From positions 6,649,249-6,713,248 of the forward strand of contig OZ038423.1 of NCBI GenBank assembly GCA_964036155.1: DNA of 64,000 nucleotides, written 5' to 3'. The position numbers and the translations under genes are program-made. The notes under the pieces were generated by a model. The model saw only the letters and a list, made by a program, of their open reading frames with translations, was not told the DNA's origin and searched no databases. The first letter of the stretch is position 1. Every line of letters begins with the position of its first letter. This DNA comes from Diploscapter coronatus (lineage: Eukaryota > Nematoda > Chromadorea > Rhabditida > Rhabditidae). Shown here in pieces: positions 1 to 13,399 of this stretch.

Positions 1-694
1 ACACATTTAAGATTTCGAAAAGCATAGCCAAAATCTTATTTTTACATCAAGAATCAATCAAATAGCTAGCAGTTCTTTCATTGCTCCCTCAAGGTATCTC
101 TAAGAAAAAATAAAACAAAGCAGAATCGGATATTTGTCGATATCACTACCGATCTTCACAGATCCTTCGAATAAGAATCAAAATATTCTTTCGGAAACCT
201 TCCTAATAGAACTTGGGCTGTTTTTTTTCAAAATTTTTCAATATAAAAGTCGTCTTCGTAATGCTAATTCATTTACGTCGTAAGCCTCTTCAATGATAGA
301 TTTTCTTTGCAACTGCTTGGAAATATTGGTGGACAGGCCAAAATATTCCCGGATTTTAGGATAGGAATAATATTTTTCAATGCTATTCTTCTTTGTGCTG
401 GGAAATACCTTTCATGGAAAACTGAAAAATCTGTTAACGTCATCAGCAAACCAAACAAAGTTAGCTATTTTATCTCATCGCTAGACTTGCTGGATCTCGA
501 ATAGTTATTTGTTAGCACAGATGGGCGATTGTCGCGTTCTTCAGCTCAAAAGGGCCTAATTTGATCTGATCACATCTAGTGTGTATTCTAAGCAGAATTG
601 GACGAAACTGTGAGTACTAGAGATTCACTTTCTCTGTCCCGCACGCTCTTTTCATTATTTCTTTTTTCCTCGCTTCTCCAAATTTCGATCGCAG
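1..694. other. Left edge, no gene resolved
   Basis: AT-rich sequence with short open frames only. If the exon at 695-861 is real, this stretch is at least partly an intron of the same gene. I see no upstream exon with a convincing donor. Confidence 0.4.
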
Positions 695-861
695 CGAAGA
701 CGAAACGAAATGCAGATGAGCGAGAAAAAGAAAAGGAATGGAAAATGCGTGTGATCAGAGAAGACGAGGAGCCACTATTCGAAATTTCGTTCAGTCCTGA
801 TTTTCAGCTCGTATTACATGATATTCCTTCGGAATCTTCCTCAGCATCACCCCGAACCTGA
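695..861 (+). CDS. Possible 3'-terminal exon of an unidentified gene
   Basis: An open frame follows a pyrimidine-rich tract ending in GATCGCAG and closes at a TGA at 859-861. The predicted residues are charged and protein-like: a Lys/Arg/Glu-rich stretch, then EEPLFEISFSPDFQLVLHDI, then a Ser-rich tail. Composition differs clearly from the T/C-rich flanks, which is the main reason to report it. The acceptor implies intron phase 1, but no upstream exon or nearby AATAAA was found. The gene would enter from left of the window. I do not recognise the protein. It could be a chance open frame. Confidence 0.3.
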
Positions 862-3800
862 TTGTGGCTCTATTTGTCGATCTTCTTGTATCTCATCGTC
901 TCCTCGTATATTGTCTCTTCCTCATCTTCTTGCCTTGTCATGTTTGATCAGATGGGTCAATGTCTCCGTCTGTCTTTGTCTGTGACTCTGCTGCTTCACA
1001 CCTCTGCGTCTCTGACCGTCCTCTCAATTGGTTTGTCTTGCATCTCTGATCCCCTAAATCAGCAATCAGCCCTTGTGCAGTTACATCTTCACCCTTAGCT
1101 TTGCTCAGTTTGCCTAGCATATCATCTCTTTATCTCCCTTCTTTTCGTGTTTTGCTCAAATCACTTATTGTTTTCCATTCTTCGTAGCTCACCCATTGAT
1201 TTGCAAATCTACTGTACATAAGTAAACAAACAGACCTATAATACGATTTTTAATCCGTGGTTCATCTAAACAAACTAAAAATTCCCATATAAATGGGTAG
1301 TCGTCTGCATTTTGATTTTCTCATCTCTGTCTGATTCAATTTCTGGCATTTCCTGATTACCACATTCATTGCTTGTCTCAGAATCACCGCTAATTTTGTA
1401 TTCTTCTTAATTTTCTTTGGTTATGAACAATTAACATATTTACACAGTTAATAAGCTCTGCTTTCTTGTAGTAGCGGAATGCTACAATCTAATGCTGATG
1501 ATTAAATTATTCATTCAAATCTACTTGGAACTGCGAAAATATTTTAAAAGATACTAAATTCTCGGGAATTGCTCAATTTTCGACCCTTTGATACTATTAA
1601 AAATTCATTATTGAAATGTTTCAGCATAATCTTTAGCGTTTTTTTCCAAATATCGATGAAGCCATAGCTTTGTTAAATGGTTCAAAGAGCATGGGAGAAA
1701 TCCTACAATTGCTGTTGACAATAAATTTATATGTATCTTGAGATCCAAATACCATTTTCATGGGTTAAGTAGATTATGACAACCTTTATCTTCGAACGGA
1801 CTGGTTGATTCTTTCCTTCTAATCCTATTTATTCAAGATTAATAAGCAGTTATTACTTTGCTCTACTTGTTAAGCGCGTTGCGTCATAATTATTCCTTGG
1901 TTTTTCGATTCATCCCTATGTTTCGCTAGATTCGCTGTAATATGCTAGAATTTCGTTGCGTGCAACTTATCGCTTTAACTTTCGTGTTTGGTGTTATTTT
2001 TCCTCGAAATTTATCTGATTTAGTTAAACTTGGCATAGTCGTATAGTGCTATCGGATTCGGTTATTGACTCTTGACTAGTGCTGGATTGCTCTATATCTC
2101 ATTCTGTATGCTTCATCCCATTCCATGGAAAGTCATGATGAGGGAGTCATAAGGATGAACAGCCCAGCCTAGAGGAGGGTGTCAATTTGCTCGTTCCTCA
2201 CAACTCGATTGTTTGCGTTAGGTGCTCATCGTTTGTCGAGTCTGCGAATCCGTGCACATTGCTGTAATGTTCTTTGTCTGGTTGACTGCGAACTCGAAAT
2301 GATGAAATCGCGCAGAAAAACACGCAGCCGAGTGACTGGCTGTGGCCGGCCAAACTGGCACATAAATCCTCGCATCGCAAACCAGCCTTCCCTCCTCAAG
2401 CACAGACGTGAATGATGGGCGAGCACAACTGCCTATCTGCCAAGGCTTATCTAACTATATTCAATCAGACAAACGCACAAACAGATCGAACCGATAGATA
2501 AGCAATATAGCTCAATGGAGAGAAATTGAACCAAAAACAAGGCAGGTGTTAGTGTAGCGACGTTTTTCCCTCCAATTCCTTTCTTTTCCTCCACCAATAT
2601 TCCCTTGGCTAATACCCGAACGTCCTTTGCCTTGTGCCTTGCAAGTGAGACATAATCCGCCTAAATTTATTGGTCAATTTTGATTCTCTTCTTTGGGAGA
2701 AGAGGTTTACAATGTCTTTCTTTGTGGTTCTCCTGCAGTTTTGCAGTCTTTGATCCTCTCCCCATAGTGCATCCTATTCTGTGTCAATTCAGTCCGCGAA
2801 TTGTTACCCCTCAGCATCCTCTGGTTCTCTGGGTTCACTTCGATCGTTGCAAAACTCCTTCGCATTCGTTCCTAATTGCACCCATAAAAAATAGCGAATA
2901 TGCAGCGAGGACAGGGGACAGTTGCATTACAGGATCACGGCGGATCAGAAGGTCGAGTTCGGGGAATTAGTGCTGAATATAAGTGCGGGACATGAAACGT
3001 TTGCATGGTATTTTGAAGAAAAATCGAAACAAAATGTAGAATGATGCACTCGTAAATTGATCGTTTCGAAAACTTTTTTCACTTCAATTTCAAAATAATG
3101 ACGCTGTTTTTGTTTCTCTTCGGATTACCGTATTCACGCAATGACTGTAGAAGCGCTTTGTGAAAGGGAGAAAGAATTGAACAACGAAGCGATTAGCCGT
3201 GCAAAATGCGCACCAATTGCGCATAATGTCAGCGCAAAAGCTGCCCTTCCGCAAATGACTGTTCTTTTTATTGTTTTCATCTCTTTTCGTGGTTTTCGAC
3301 TTTGAAATGATGTTGCATACGTTTATCTTAAGGAATGAGAAATAGTATCTATTGCAGATAACTGTTGAACTCTCAAGTTCTACTCCCAAAATGTTGCGGT
3401 TTGAAGCTAATTTTCTCAGATATTCTTTGAAAAAACTGTAGCTCAGTATAAATTTTACTCTAGTGCATTGTGTTAATTGTGACTTTATATTTTCTGATTT
3501 AAAAAAAAAAAATTACAAATGAATGAGTACTTTTCGAGAACTCAAGAAATTTCTTCAGCACTGATTATATGAAAATTTTGATCAATAGTAACCACACAAC
3601 CAAACTATTTGCTGAAGTATCGAAATCGTCTAACCATACAAAAAGTTTCCGCATCTTCATAGCACCATTGAGATTCGTTCTTTTCCAATCTCTATCCAAG
3701 GTAGAATACACTCTCACAAATTACAAAAGAAAGCCATGCTCCATCTCGTAAAATATCAGTTATGTTTGCATACATTTACAGCAAGAAGGCAGTCCATCTG

Positions 3801-6800
3801 CCATGTTCCTATTCCAAGTAAACCATATCCTCTCTGCTTCTGTTTGTTGGTAGACTCTTTGATATTTCATGCACAGGTGTGTATGTGTGTGAGTGACCGT
3901 TCTTGTCCTTCTCCAATTACTTTGATGTCCTTCTTTCCTGTATTTTGACCTTGTAAATGTGAGAGAAGATGTCGTCACTCCTGACCTGCCCTGGCCATTA
4001 ACAGTTCACCTTAGTCCATCTCATTCGGTTGTCTATTTCCCCTTTTACGGCTGTGTTTTGTGAATCTTCCTAATCTCATATTGGGTGATCTTTTGTTCGA
4101 CTCGTTCCTGTATTTCTACCTTTCGACAGATCGACAGAATGCAGAATGTGAGAAGACAAAGAGAGTGCAGTGCTATTCTCTTCTGGCTGTGTTATTTGCC
4201 CATCGGAGGGGATTAATTACGGTCTATGTATGGATTGTTGGGTTGTGAAGAGAATGGGTTGGTGGACTGGGCTATGCACTGCCTCGATGAGAATGACTGC
4301 ACTACGTTCAATCGGCCCGAGCCGCAACCCCATTTCCAATTCCATCCATTCGATTCAACCGCGATTCCTCTCCATTTTCAGGGTCGATACTCTCTTACTC
4401 TTCCATTTTTCTACTCACTCTACTCATTTTCACTTTAGAGTTTGATTCTTCTAGAAATAAAATCGCAAATTTATTATTTCGGCTCTCTTTGTTGACACTA
4501 ACGTTCTGCATAAATCTCCAAATTTGACGAATCAAGATTATGCTTTGCGTTTTCATTTTTGAGAGCAAAGCAAAGGAATCTTTTAGTTACTGAAAAAATG
4601 ACTAAAATCTGCAATTTATTATTTTCCACCCGAGAAATACCTTATTTTCAGGATTCAATAAGACGCTGCATTTCAAGAAAATAATTGCTCAAAAGCATTT
4701 TTATTTTTTGCTTATTGTCTATGATTTTTTGTCTCGTGTATTTTGCCTACAATTTGGCTTCTGAAAACCGAGACGCGCTCAAATTCCGACAAAATTTTTA
4801 TCCAAGATCGCAAAATTTCTTGAATTTTTGTATTTGGTTGGAATTTTAATGTAACTTTTTCCCTAGACATTGGTTCGTGTGAAAAGTTATCGAAACATGT
4901 CTATAAAGAGCTTAGAATTTTACTCATTACGTTTCAACATAAGAGTTTGCTATTAATTCAGACAACTTACTGTAGCTATTGAATATATGCGTTTTTATAA
5001 TGTAACATTTCTTATACCTAGAATATCTCTAGCGACAAAGCGAGAGTAAAAACCAAGTAATAGGAAGGAAACCTACTCATGTTCTCCGAATTAACGTAGA
5101 CGCGTTTTTGCATGAGCTGCATAACTTGCAAGAAATATCTTCCTTTCTATTTGTGTCTGTAATCCGTGATCTCTTGATTTCTGCGATTGTATTCATTTCC
5201 TTACAACTTTAATCTCTTTATAATGGTGCACAATAGTTTGAAATAGTGTAGGTAAAAGAGTCAAATATCTTTCATTAATCTAAATTTTTCGCGCCACAAT
5301 ATCAATATAACATCGAAAAGTATTTACATGTGTATTCTCCAGTTTTTCTTATTGTCATTGCTCATTTCGCATTAGGAAGAGGGATTAGTGACGTGCGTTT
5401 GGTGGCTTTCTTAGTAAAAAATGAATACTGAATGGAGTTGGGCCGATGGCAGCAATGGCTGAATGCGATATAGCCACAGACAGCTACATCAGCATGTGTT
5501 ATGCAGTTTGTAGTCCAAGTTGCGGTTGACTGCTCACCCTTTCAGCCGGATCCGGTCGTCCCTCTATTCATTCGGTCCTTGCAGTTCCTTTCATCTGTTT
5601 ATCTTTGCTGCTTCAATTCATATGCATTCATTTCCGCGTTTTTCACAGTTTTTATTGCCATTTCCTGCTGTCCTTCCCACAAATGTTTCCTAAGCAACCC
5701 GCGAGTGCCCAGGGCCAGGCCAGAGAGAACAAAACTCGCAGAGGCAGACTCGACGGGATTCGTTCCGTGTCAACGCGAAAATTCAATGCTTTTCAACAGT
5801 TTTTTTCGGAGCTTGGTGAAGGAGGCAGAATGACAAAGCCGCACACATTCATGAACACTTTACATTTTTTCTTGCTTATTTGACGGAAATTGAAATGCTC
5901 TAAAATCAGTCGAGAGTTATTTTTAGCGACTTTAATTGCTAAAACAGCAGTAAATATGAATCTGAGATATGTTGGGTACATTTTTTGGTGCCTTCTGCTC
6001 TGTGCAGGTTCGTTTTCTTTGCTTCAGAGATTCAAAAGATCAATTGGAAGAAGAATGTGGGCAATTTTGCATGCAGAGCATATAAAACATGAACTTCCTT
6101 TGCTAAGAAAAAGTTGTAGAATAAAAAAGGTTGAGCAGAGGCAATTCAGCCTTTGCCTGATTCATTCAGCTGCTATTCTGTGTGTTATTCACGTTTCATA
6201 TTCATCCTTTTTCACAAGTTCTTTCGAACTTCCCTCTCTGTGTGGCGTAATTAATTTCGAAGAAAGGTGCATCGCCTTTTCGCATTAAATGGCCGGGTAA
6301 TTGGCTTGCGATTTTGCATAACTAGATGACTGATACTTGGGTGTTTGGGTGGTTCTGCTCTACTTTACAGAAATTATGCCTTTTCGCAGAGGAATACGCT
6401 GCAAATGGCGAATGCTTGCAGTCCCCTTTTGTGCGTCAGCAGTCCTAAATTCAAACATTAGATAGTTGCGTAAAGCCGTTCATTAACTGCCCTTCATCTT
6501 TACTCTCAAAGATACGGCATAATTGCCATTTTACAGAATGTTATTCGTTGAAAAGATTACTTGCCTAATAAGATCCCTAAAATGCCACCAAAACTCAGAG
6601 CTCTAATCAATTTTAAAGGACGGATCTGCAAGTTTAAAATCTGAAACATAGAATCTATTATTTTATTTTTTAAAAATTTGAATTGGAATTTTAATCCTTC
6701 CAATAATCCTTTATCATTCATTTCTATGGAATTCAACATTAAATTGACACCTTCAATCCATTCTTCACCTTGCCCCGAATTGTATTGTCTTCAATGCAGG

Positions 6801-9800
6801 CATACTGTGGATGTTTTCTTTCCTTCTTCCTTTGTTTCACTCTTTTCCACTCCTACTTTTCTACAATCTCTGTTCCGTCTACCATTTCATCAGGCAAACA
6901 CTCCCAGATCTGTTTTCTCGATTTCGCGACCCTTCTGTATTCCAACATTCTGGCAAAAGTCGGCTAAAATTTCACTTTATTCCCGACATCCGGTTCCTTC
7001 TTTTCCTATGTTTCCCTCATCGATACACTCTTCTCATCCACACCAGTCTGCCAGACTCGGTATCACTTTACAAACATTTTCATTTCCTGTGTGCGTACCT
7101 TAAAAATTCGAGTATTTTTTCCGTTTTGAAGTGAAATACTAGCTCCCAATTTGCACGTATCGAAATTCGAAATATCGCATCACAGATCTTTGCTCATTTC
7201 TGGTAAATATATTCTGCCCGAAATAGTCCTTCTAGTGCTTCATCTGCATAACTTCTGCCTGACTATTTCCTTCCTTTTTCTCGTAATAATCCAGCTGTTT
7301 ATTGTCTACAGAAAATATGGGTGTTCTACTATCTTGCCCTACTCTATTAACGTACGATTATCAGATTCTTAATCCATGACCCGTTAAATCTCCACGATAT
7401 CCGGTATTCACAGAAATTGTCCAGAATAACGCATAGACATTGAGAGAGTGGGGATTATCGTAGGATTCTTGTTTCCTAAAGGATAAACTATTCGAGAAAA
7501 TGTGGCTCAATAATCGGAATATTCCGCAAGAACCAAGGAGATTCTGTGAAAATGTTAATCGCCGATAATGTTAAAGCGGCTCAGATTGGGCTGAAGATTT
7601 ATTTTGAATAAATGAAGGAAAGGATTAGAAGTGGTAATGCCGTGTATTTTATGACCGTATTGTGTACTTCCTTTGCAAAGAAATGGGAGGAAAAAGGGAA
7701 GGGCGACCTTCTCGAGATTATAACACCTCTATGAGCCCTTGTAACGGAAGGAGGGGGGCTCATTGTTATTCCCGACAACAAAGAAGGGAATGAGGGGTTG
7801 TTTGGTGCAAGCACCTCTCCAATAGGGCAAATGCCGAGGAAAGATATTGGAGGATGTAACAGGACTCTTGGCCCTTTGTTCCTTCTCACCCTTGGTCGAA
7901 TGAGCTTTGCTATGGATGGGAATAAAACACAGCAAGAAAGCAAAAAAGTAACGCTTTGAAAATAGCGCTGTTTGGGTAGAGAGCGCAAGTGCATTTTTGA
8001 AATGCAAGGAGGTGATGGAAAACGTAACTTTCCTGAAAGTACCTCTCTTCAGCATCTGGATCAGTTCAAATTTTTGAAGTTGGATTATCCTACGCAAAGT
8101 TATGAGCTTCTGAAATGAGCGCACCGTGTCCCAAATAAAACCCGATCGAGTTTTTATGCCCGAAAAAACCGATCGGACTTTCTATCCCTCCTTCGCGCTT
8201 CTTTCGCATTCTATGTCCCCTACGCTATCTCGTCGTTTTCTGCCTCTCTTATATCATGTCGGGTCTCAATGCCCGATCGGGTCTCAGATTTGCGACCCTG
8301 CTTCTCCCCATTCCTTCCCAATTCCACCGTCGAGCGGGAGGGGGAAGCTGAGCAGAGAAGAGGAGAGCAAAATAGTATAGGAAAGAAAAGAGAAAATAAA
8401 GGCTTTTTGCCTTACCTATCATATTTGATCATTTTTATCGTTTTTCAAAAGCTTTTCCTATTTTTCATTTAAATATGCTGGCCGAAAATAAGAGTAATGA
8501 CTTGGTATAGGTGGTTTAGCGGTAGAGCGCATTTACACCTCACAAAGTGAAGATATAACAGTGAAATTTTGGAATGTTCCGGAACCGTACTGGCTTGAAA
8601 ATTTGCACGAATATTCACTAGGTCGTTACAAATAACATCAAATGTCATCGAGTGTCACTTTTATGTCAAACGAGTTGTGAGCGAATGAAGCCCATCTTAA
8701 AACATTGGGCGTGGTTTTCATGAATCGCTCCAGCGGAGAAAAATGTTCTCCATAGTCGACTTGACTAATATCGTTCATGAAAATCCAGGAAATATCGATT
8801 ATTCTAATGCAAATCCGTTTCAAAACAACACACGACGGTTTTTCTTCTTTCTTCCTTTTGCAAAGTGAGAGAGACTTGCGCTCTCTATGTCTGAGGGACA
8901 AGTGATAGGCAGATGTTGGTTGGAGGAGATGGGAGGCAATGGGCAATATGCCATTGGGAAGTGGACGTTGAAAGAGCAGGGGGCAAAGAAGGGGAGAGAA
9001 ATAGGGAAGGAAATGGCAAACAGCTGATTCGATTCTCGATCTCTGACAGCCAGACATGCAATTTGACATTCCAACTGCCGTTCCACTCTTTCTCTCTCCC
9101 TCTGCTTCTCTCTCATTCCTAATTAGCCATATAAGGTTGGCTTATTTGAATATCAACTAGTCGAGTCGCTCAAATTGCTTACTAACTCATTCCAATTCGA
9201 ATTTCCATTTCAATTTCAATGAATCATCTGCCCATCTACACTTGCATAATTCGCCTCCTTATCAGTATTCAATTCTGCTTCTTCCTTCTCCTCTATTTGC
9301 CTTGCTTTGTCATCACTCTGCTCTCTTATATCTCTTATTCTCTCCTCTTTCCAGATAGTTCTGTTCATCGTTCTGTCGCGTAACCGTTTGTCAATAGCTC
9401 ATCCCTCTGCTTGCGCCAGTCTGTCTAGAAGACATTTTTATCGCTGCAGCCGAAAAAACCACGATTTGCCTTGTGGATAATAGCATGGCATCGGAAGACT
9501 CGAAATAGCTGATAATTTTGATATTAATCCCTTCTTCCCTTCCTTCTAATATTCAAAATTCAAAAATAGCCCCTTCTGCATTCCATTCTTTCCGATCAAT
9601 TTTGTATGGGTTCTCATTCGCAATTTTTAGTTATCAATGACGTTTATTCAATTACTTTCAGCTGATTTTTAAATGCCATTTATGAGCCGTTTCTCGACAA
9701 TTCCCTACAGAATAAACCTGTTATTTCACGAATTGACTTCTAATTTGTTCGAGTTAATCCACTCTTCTACTCTTCACTCTTTCCGCTTTCTACTTTCATG

Positions 9801-12800
9801 TCTGCGCTTTTGCATTATCGGCAGAAGTTTCGAATTGTTATGAGCCGCGTTCTTTTTCTCATTTCTTCTTTATCTAAAATCCAAAATTTTACCCTTCATT
9901 TTTGCTTTCATTTCCTGCTATTAACGAATCATTGGAGCATTCGGGTTCGGCCTATTTCTATCGTCCACTCTAATCACCCCTTTTGCATATCACTTCCTTT
10001 ATCAGCGTTCTCATTATATCATCATTTTATTATCCGTTTCGTTTTTATTTGCCGTTTTCGTATTTTCAGACATACATGACTAATCCGACTTTTTGCAGAT
10101 TTGAGCGAAGCACAGCTTATGGTCTATTTATACAGACTTCCTGCTTCACGTTTTCGACAGATTGCAGCTGATCTTTGAATATTGAAAATCATCACTGGAA
10201 AAGTGGAGTTTATTGAAAGTCGCTTGCAAAATCGACACGGAACTATCATATTTTGCTAACAAAATGGCTAATATGTCATTTTCTGCAAGTTGTATTCTGA
10301 GTCTTTGAATACTCTCTATAATAATCCATCATCTGAATTTGTTCCGCTTACTTTAATCCTCATTTGATGAATGATGCCTTTCATCTGCATCTCCCTTCAT
10401 TCACAGAACGGAACAGCCCAGCTCTTCTTGGCGCTGTACGTTTCGTTCCACTCGGTACTATCTGCTCCCCTTCCAAATCACAAACGAGTAATTAGTCTTT
10501 GTTGTTCGTCTCCTGATTGCCTCTTTCGGCTATTTGCATCGTGCATCGTAACTCCCCCCTCCCCTATCATTGCTTATCAGTCTAGCTACATGCTCCAGCT
10601 GCTTTTCCCCTCCCCTGCCTGACTCCTTCCTTTTGTGGCTTCCCTGCCCCTGCCCCTACCCTGTTCAATTTCCTCCATCTGTTCCTTCAGTTGTTCAATC
10701 TTGTCGAATCTCGTATTTCTCCTAATATGAACTGCGAGGAAGTAGATACTGCACACCTTTTGCATCTCTCCCCTCCTAGGCTCAACCCCTCGAAGTAGCA
10801 TGCGCCCTGAAGAGACGAAAGAGATAGCAAAGAAAAGGGGAAAGGAAAGAGTGAGGGGAAGAAGAGGCGTGGCTCGTGCAAATCGATTTGCAAAGGATGT
10901 GCAATATCTACTTCCTCACAGCCCATAATATCTTCGTTGCTCGCTTCTTCCGTTCCTTATTTTTGAAGTCCCTCTCCGCACTCATTTCAGTGTCGATTGT
11001 GTTTGCCATGTCGCTTTGCTGCATCTTTACGTCTTTTTATGCGTAATTACAGGCCTCTTAGTATCCTCCTCACCTTCTTCGATCTTCTTCAGCTTAGTTT
11101 GAGCAATAGAACCCTGGTGCAGTGAGGCAGTGTGCGATATCTTCACGGGAGGCATTCATTCAGTCACTCGAAAAGGACGATTCCTAATTTCGCGTGAAAC
11201 GTTGTTTACTTTTTGCATGAATAATTTCGCAATTCGCCCCGACAGTCCCTTTCCTTCCTCAGCAGCAAATTATCTCTCCTCTTCTTTAGAACGGCCTCTT
11301 GCCTGACTGACCGAGGAAGGGCTGCTTCCCTTTCCAGTCGAGTGAACGCGTGTCTTATCTCAGTCATGAATCGCTGTTTCCCTCTTTATTACCTCTCAAC
11401 TTTTGTTTAAATTTTACGGTTTTTTGTCGAGGCAGACTGCTTGGCGCCAGCGTCCAAATCCACGCCCTTAGACGGTGAAAAGTAAGGAATTGAAGAGGGA
11501 CGGGGAAATTGGAACGCCGCTACTTTTTGCGAGAAGATTGATTATGACGGGTTCGTGGCTGACACTTCGCTATTTCATTGTCTCGTCCTTTATGACTTAT
11601 TTTTGATTGAATCGTCGATAAACTGCAAACACGTTTGGGCCTAAAATTCGTAAGCTCGTTTTGAAATATGACCTCCTGCCTGGTTTTTTGACGTATTCAG
11701 ATAATGTCGTTTTCTCTTCTTATCTTTTGAACGACTAATTAGTTGTTTCGTACATTTTTGCACTTTTGGCGATTTTATTTCTTTCGGAAGAATTCATCTA
11801 TTGACACATCCATGATTAGTACTTTCGGGACAGGTCTTTTTTGCTCTAGGATAATTCTCACCCGTTTCCTATCCGTTCCGAACCCAAATTGTGGAGAAAG
11901 ATGCACTAACAAAGAATGGAAACTATTTATAGCGGATATGGCCCAAATTACAGGGCAAGTCAATTTGAGCATCCTCAAGTTAAAACTTGCTGACCGTGCG
12001 CTGTGATCCAAGAATTTGGCACCGAAGTTTATCTACTTACCTTATATTGCAAACATTAACGTGAAAAATTAGCGTATGTCCTGGCAAGGTCGTTGGCAAT
12101 GTCAGTGTTCGCTGCAGCAGCAAAGAGTTTAAAAGGAAAACTTTAAAGACAAACCCTGTGCTAAGGGTGCACGGTCAGCGTTTTTAACTTAATCTTCGAT
12201 ATCAGCATGCTTCAACTTGACTTACCCGGTAATTTTGGACCAAAACCGCTATTAACAGTTTACATTCCTTGTAAATTTATTGGGACCAATAAGAACTGAT
12301 CCGATCTAGCGTAGCTTGTCTAACTGACTGAATCGAATCGTCGTCAAATGACTTCAAAACGCCTCTCTAATCTTTCACCCACTAAATCCGGGTTTATTTG
12401 TGCTCTTTGTGTTTATTACTTGGCTTGCAATTGGGCAATTGGGTTTGCAGCCCTGTTGCTCTGTTGCCCTCCCCTCCCCTTGACAATGAGCACTATGCCA
12501 TAATCATAACCTAAAATGGGTTTGTCTGTCCCTTGTCTCTCTGTGGGATAGCTTTCTTCTGTTGCATCCGCTTCTCTCAGTTCTCTTGATTCCACTAGCT
12601 ATTTCTTCAGCTCTAACCAGTCCGCATAATGTTTCCCAGTGAAAATGCACTCTAAATAAAGAGGACCACAGTAGCCTCTATTTTGCTCCCATCTCCTATC
12701 TACCAGTTCTATCAGCCATCAGCCCAAAGATACAGAGACCGTGGCCTATCACATTCTCCATTCACCATGCGCACTAATAAGCAAATAGGCAACATTGTGA

Positions 12801-13399
12801 ATGGAATGGAAATGAAGCTCAATGCCCTTTTATAGTTCACCCATTCTCTTCCTCTTCTTTTCAACAATTCAGTAACAGTCCGTGCTTTCTGATGCACATT
12901 TAAGCATATTAGTTTCGCTTCACACAATGGCTGATTTATGCAAGCGCGAAATGTTGCCAGATTGAATGCGAAATGAAGAAACAGTAGAGGCGTTGCTAGT
13001 TCATTCTGCCAGTGAACCTTCGAACTCGTGAGAATAAAATGTACGAATATGTTTAAAATCTCATGTTAGGATAAGACTGCAATTAGTACATCTATGAGTT
13101 TACCTAGAATGATACTAGGATTACACATTTTGAATTTTCACGCCCTCCTCGAAAACACTTCGATTCCGAGACTAAAAACTGAAAAGAGATACAGATGTTG
13201 CGAATTGTAAACCGCCGTCGAACATAAAGCGGAAAAATGGTTGAAGTTTTGTAATTGCATTCTCTCACGCTCATTGACAAAAAAACTCTTCCCTGCACAG
13301 TGATTGCAAGGTGTTAGTAGACGGGGTAGGGCGATATACTATATCGATTTTAGGCCTATTTTTAATATAATTTTCAAAATAAACTAAATTGCGAATGAG
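862..13399. other. Long pyrimidine-rich non-coding stretch
   Basis: About 12.5 kb with no exon chain I can support. The + strand is enriched in T and C (runs of TCTC, CCTTCC, TTCTTC), so many open frames arise that are full of Phe, Ser, Pro and Leu; these look like compositional artefacts. Small purine-rich islands interrupt it (for example near 8,920-9,030). It may be upstream regulatory DNA or a very long 5' intron of the gene that begins at 19.2 kb. Confidence 0.5.

Noticed and set aside
8505..8585. tRNA-like start: TGGTTTAGCGGTAGAGC resembles a Pol III A box, followed by a CTCACAA loop
   Set aside because: The anticodon stem is imperfect, no B box (GGTTCGANTCC) follows at the right distance and no acceptor stem closes. 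At best it is a decayed tRNA remnant.
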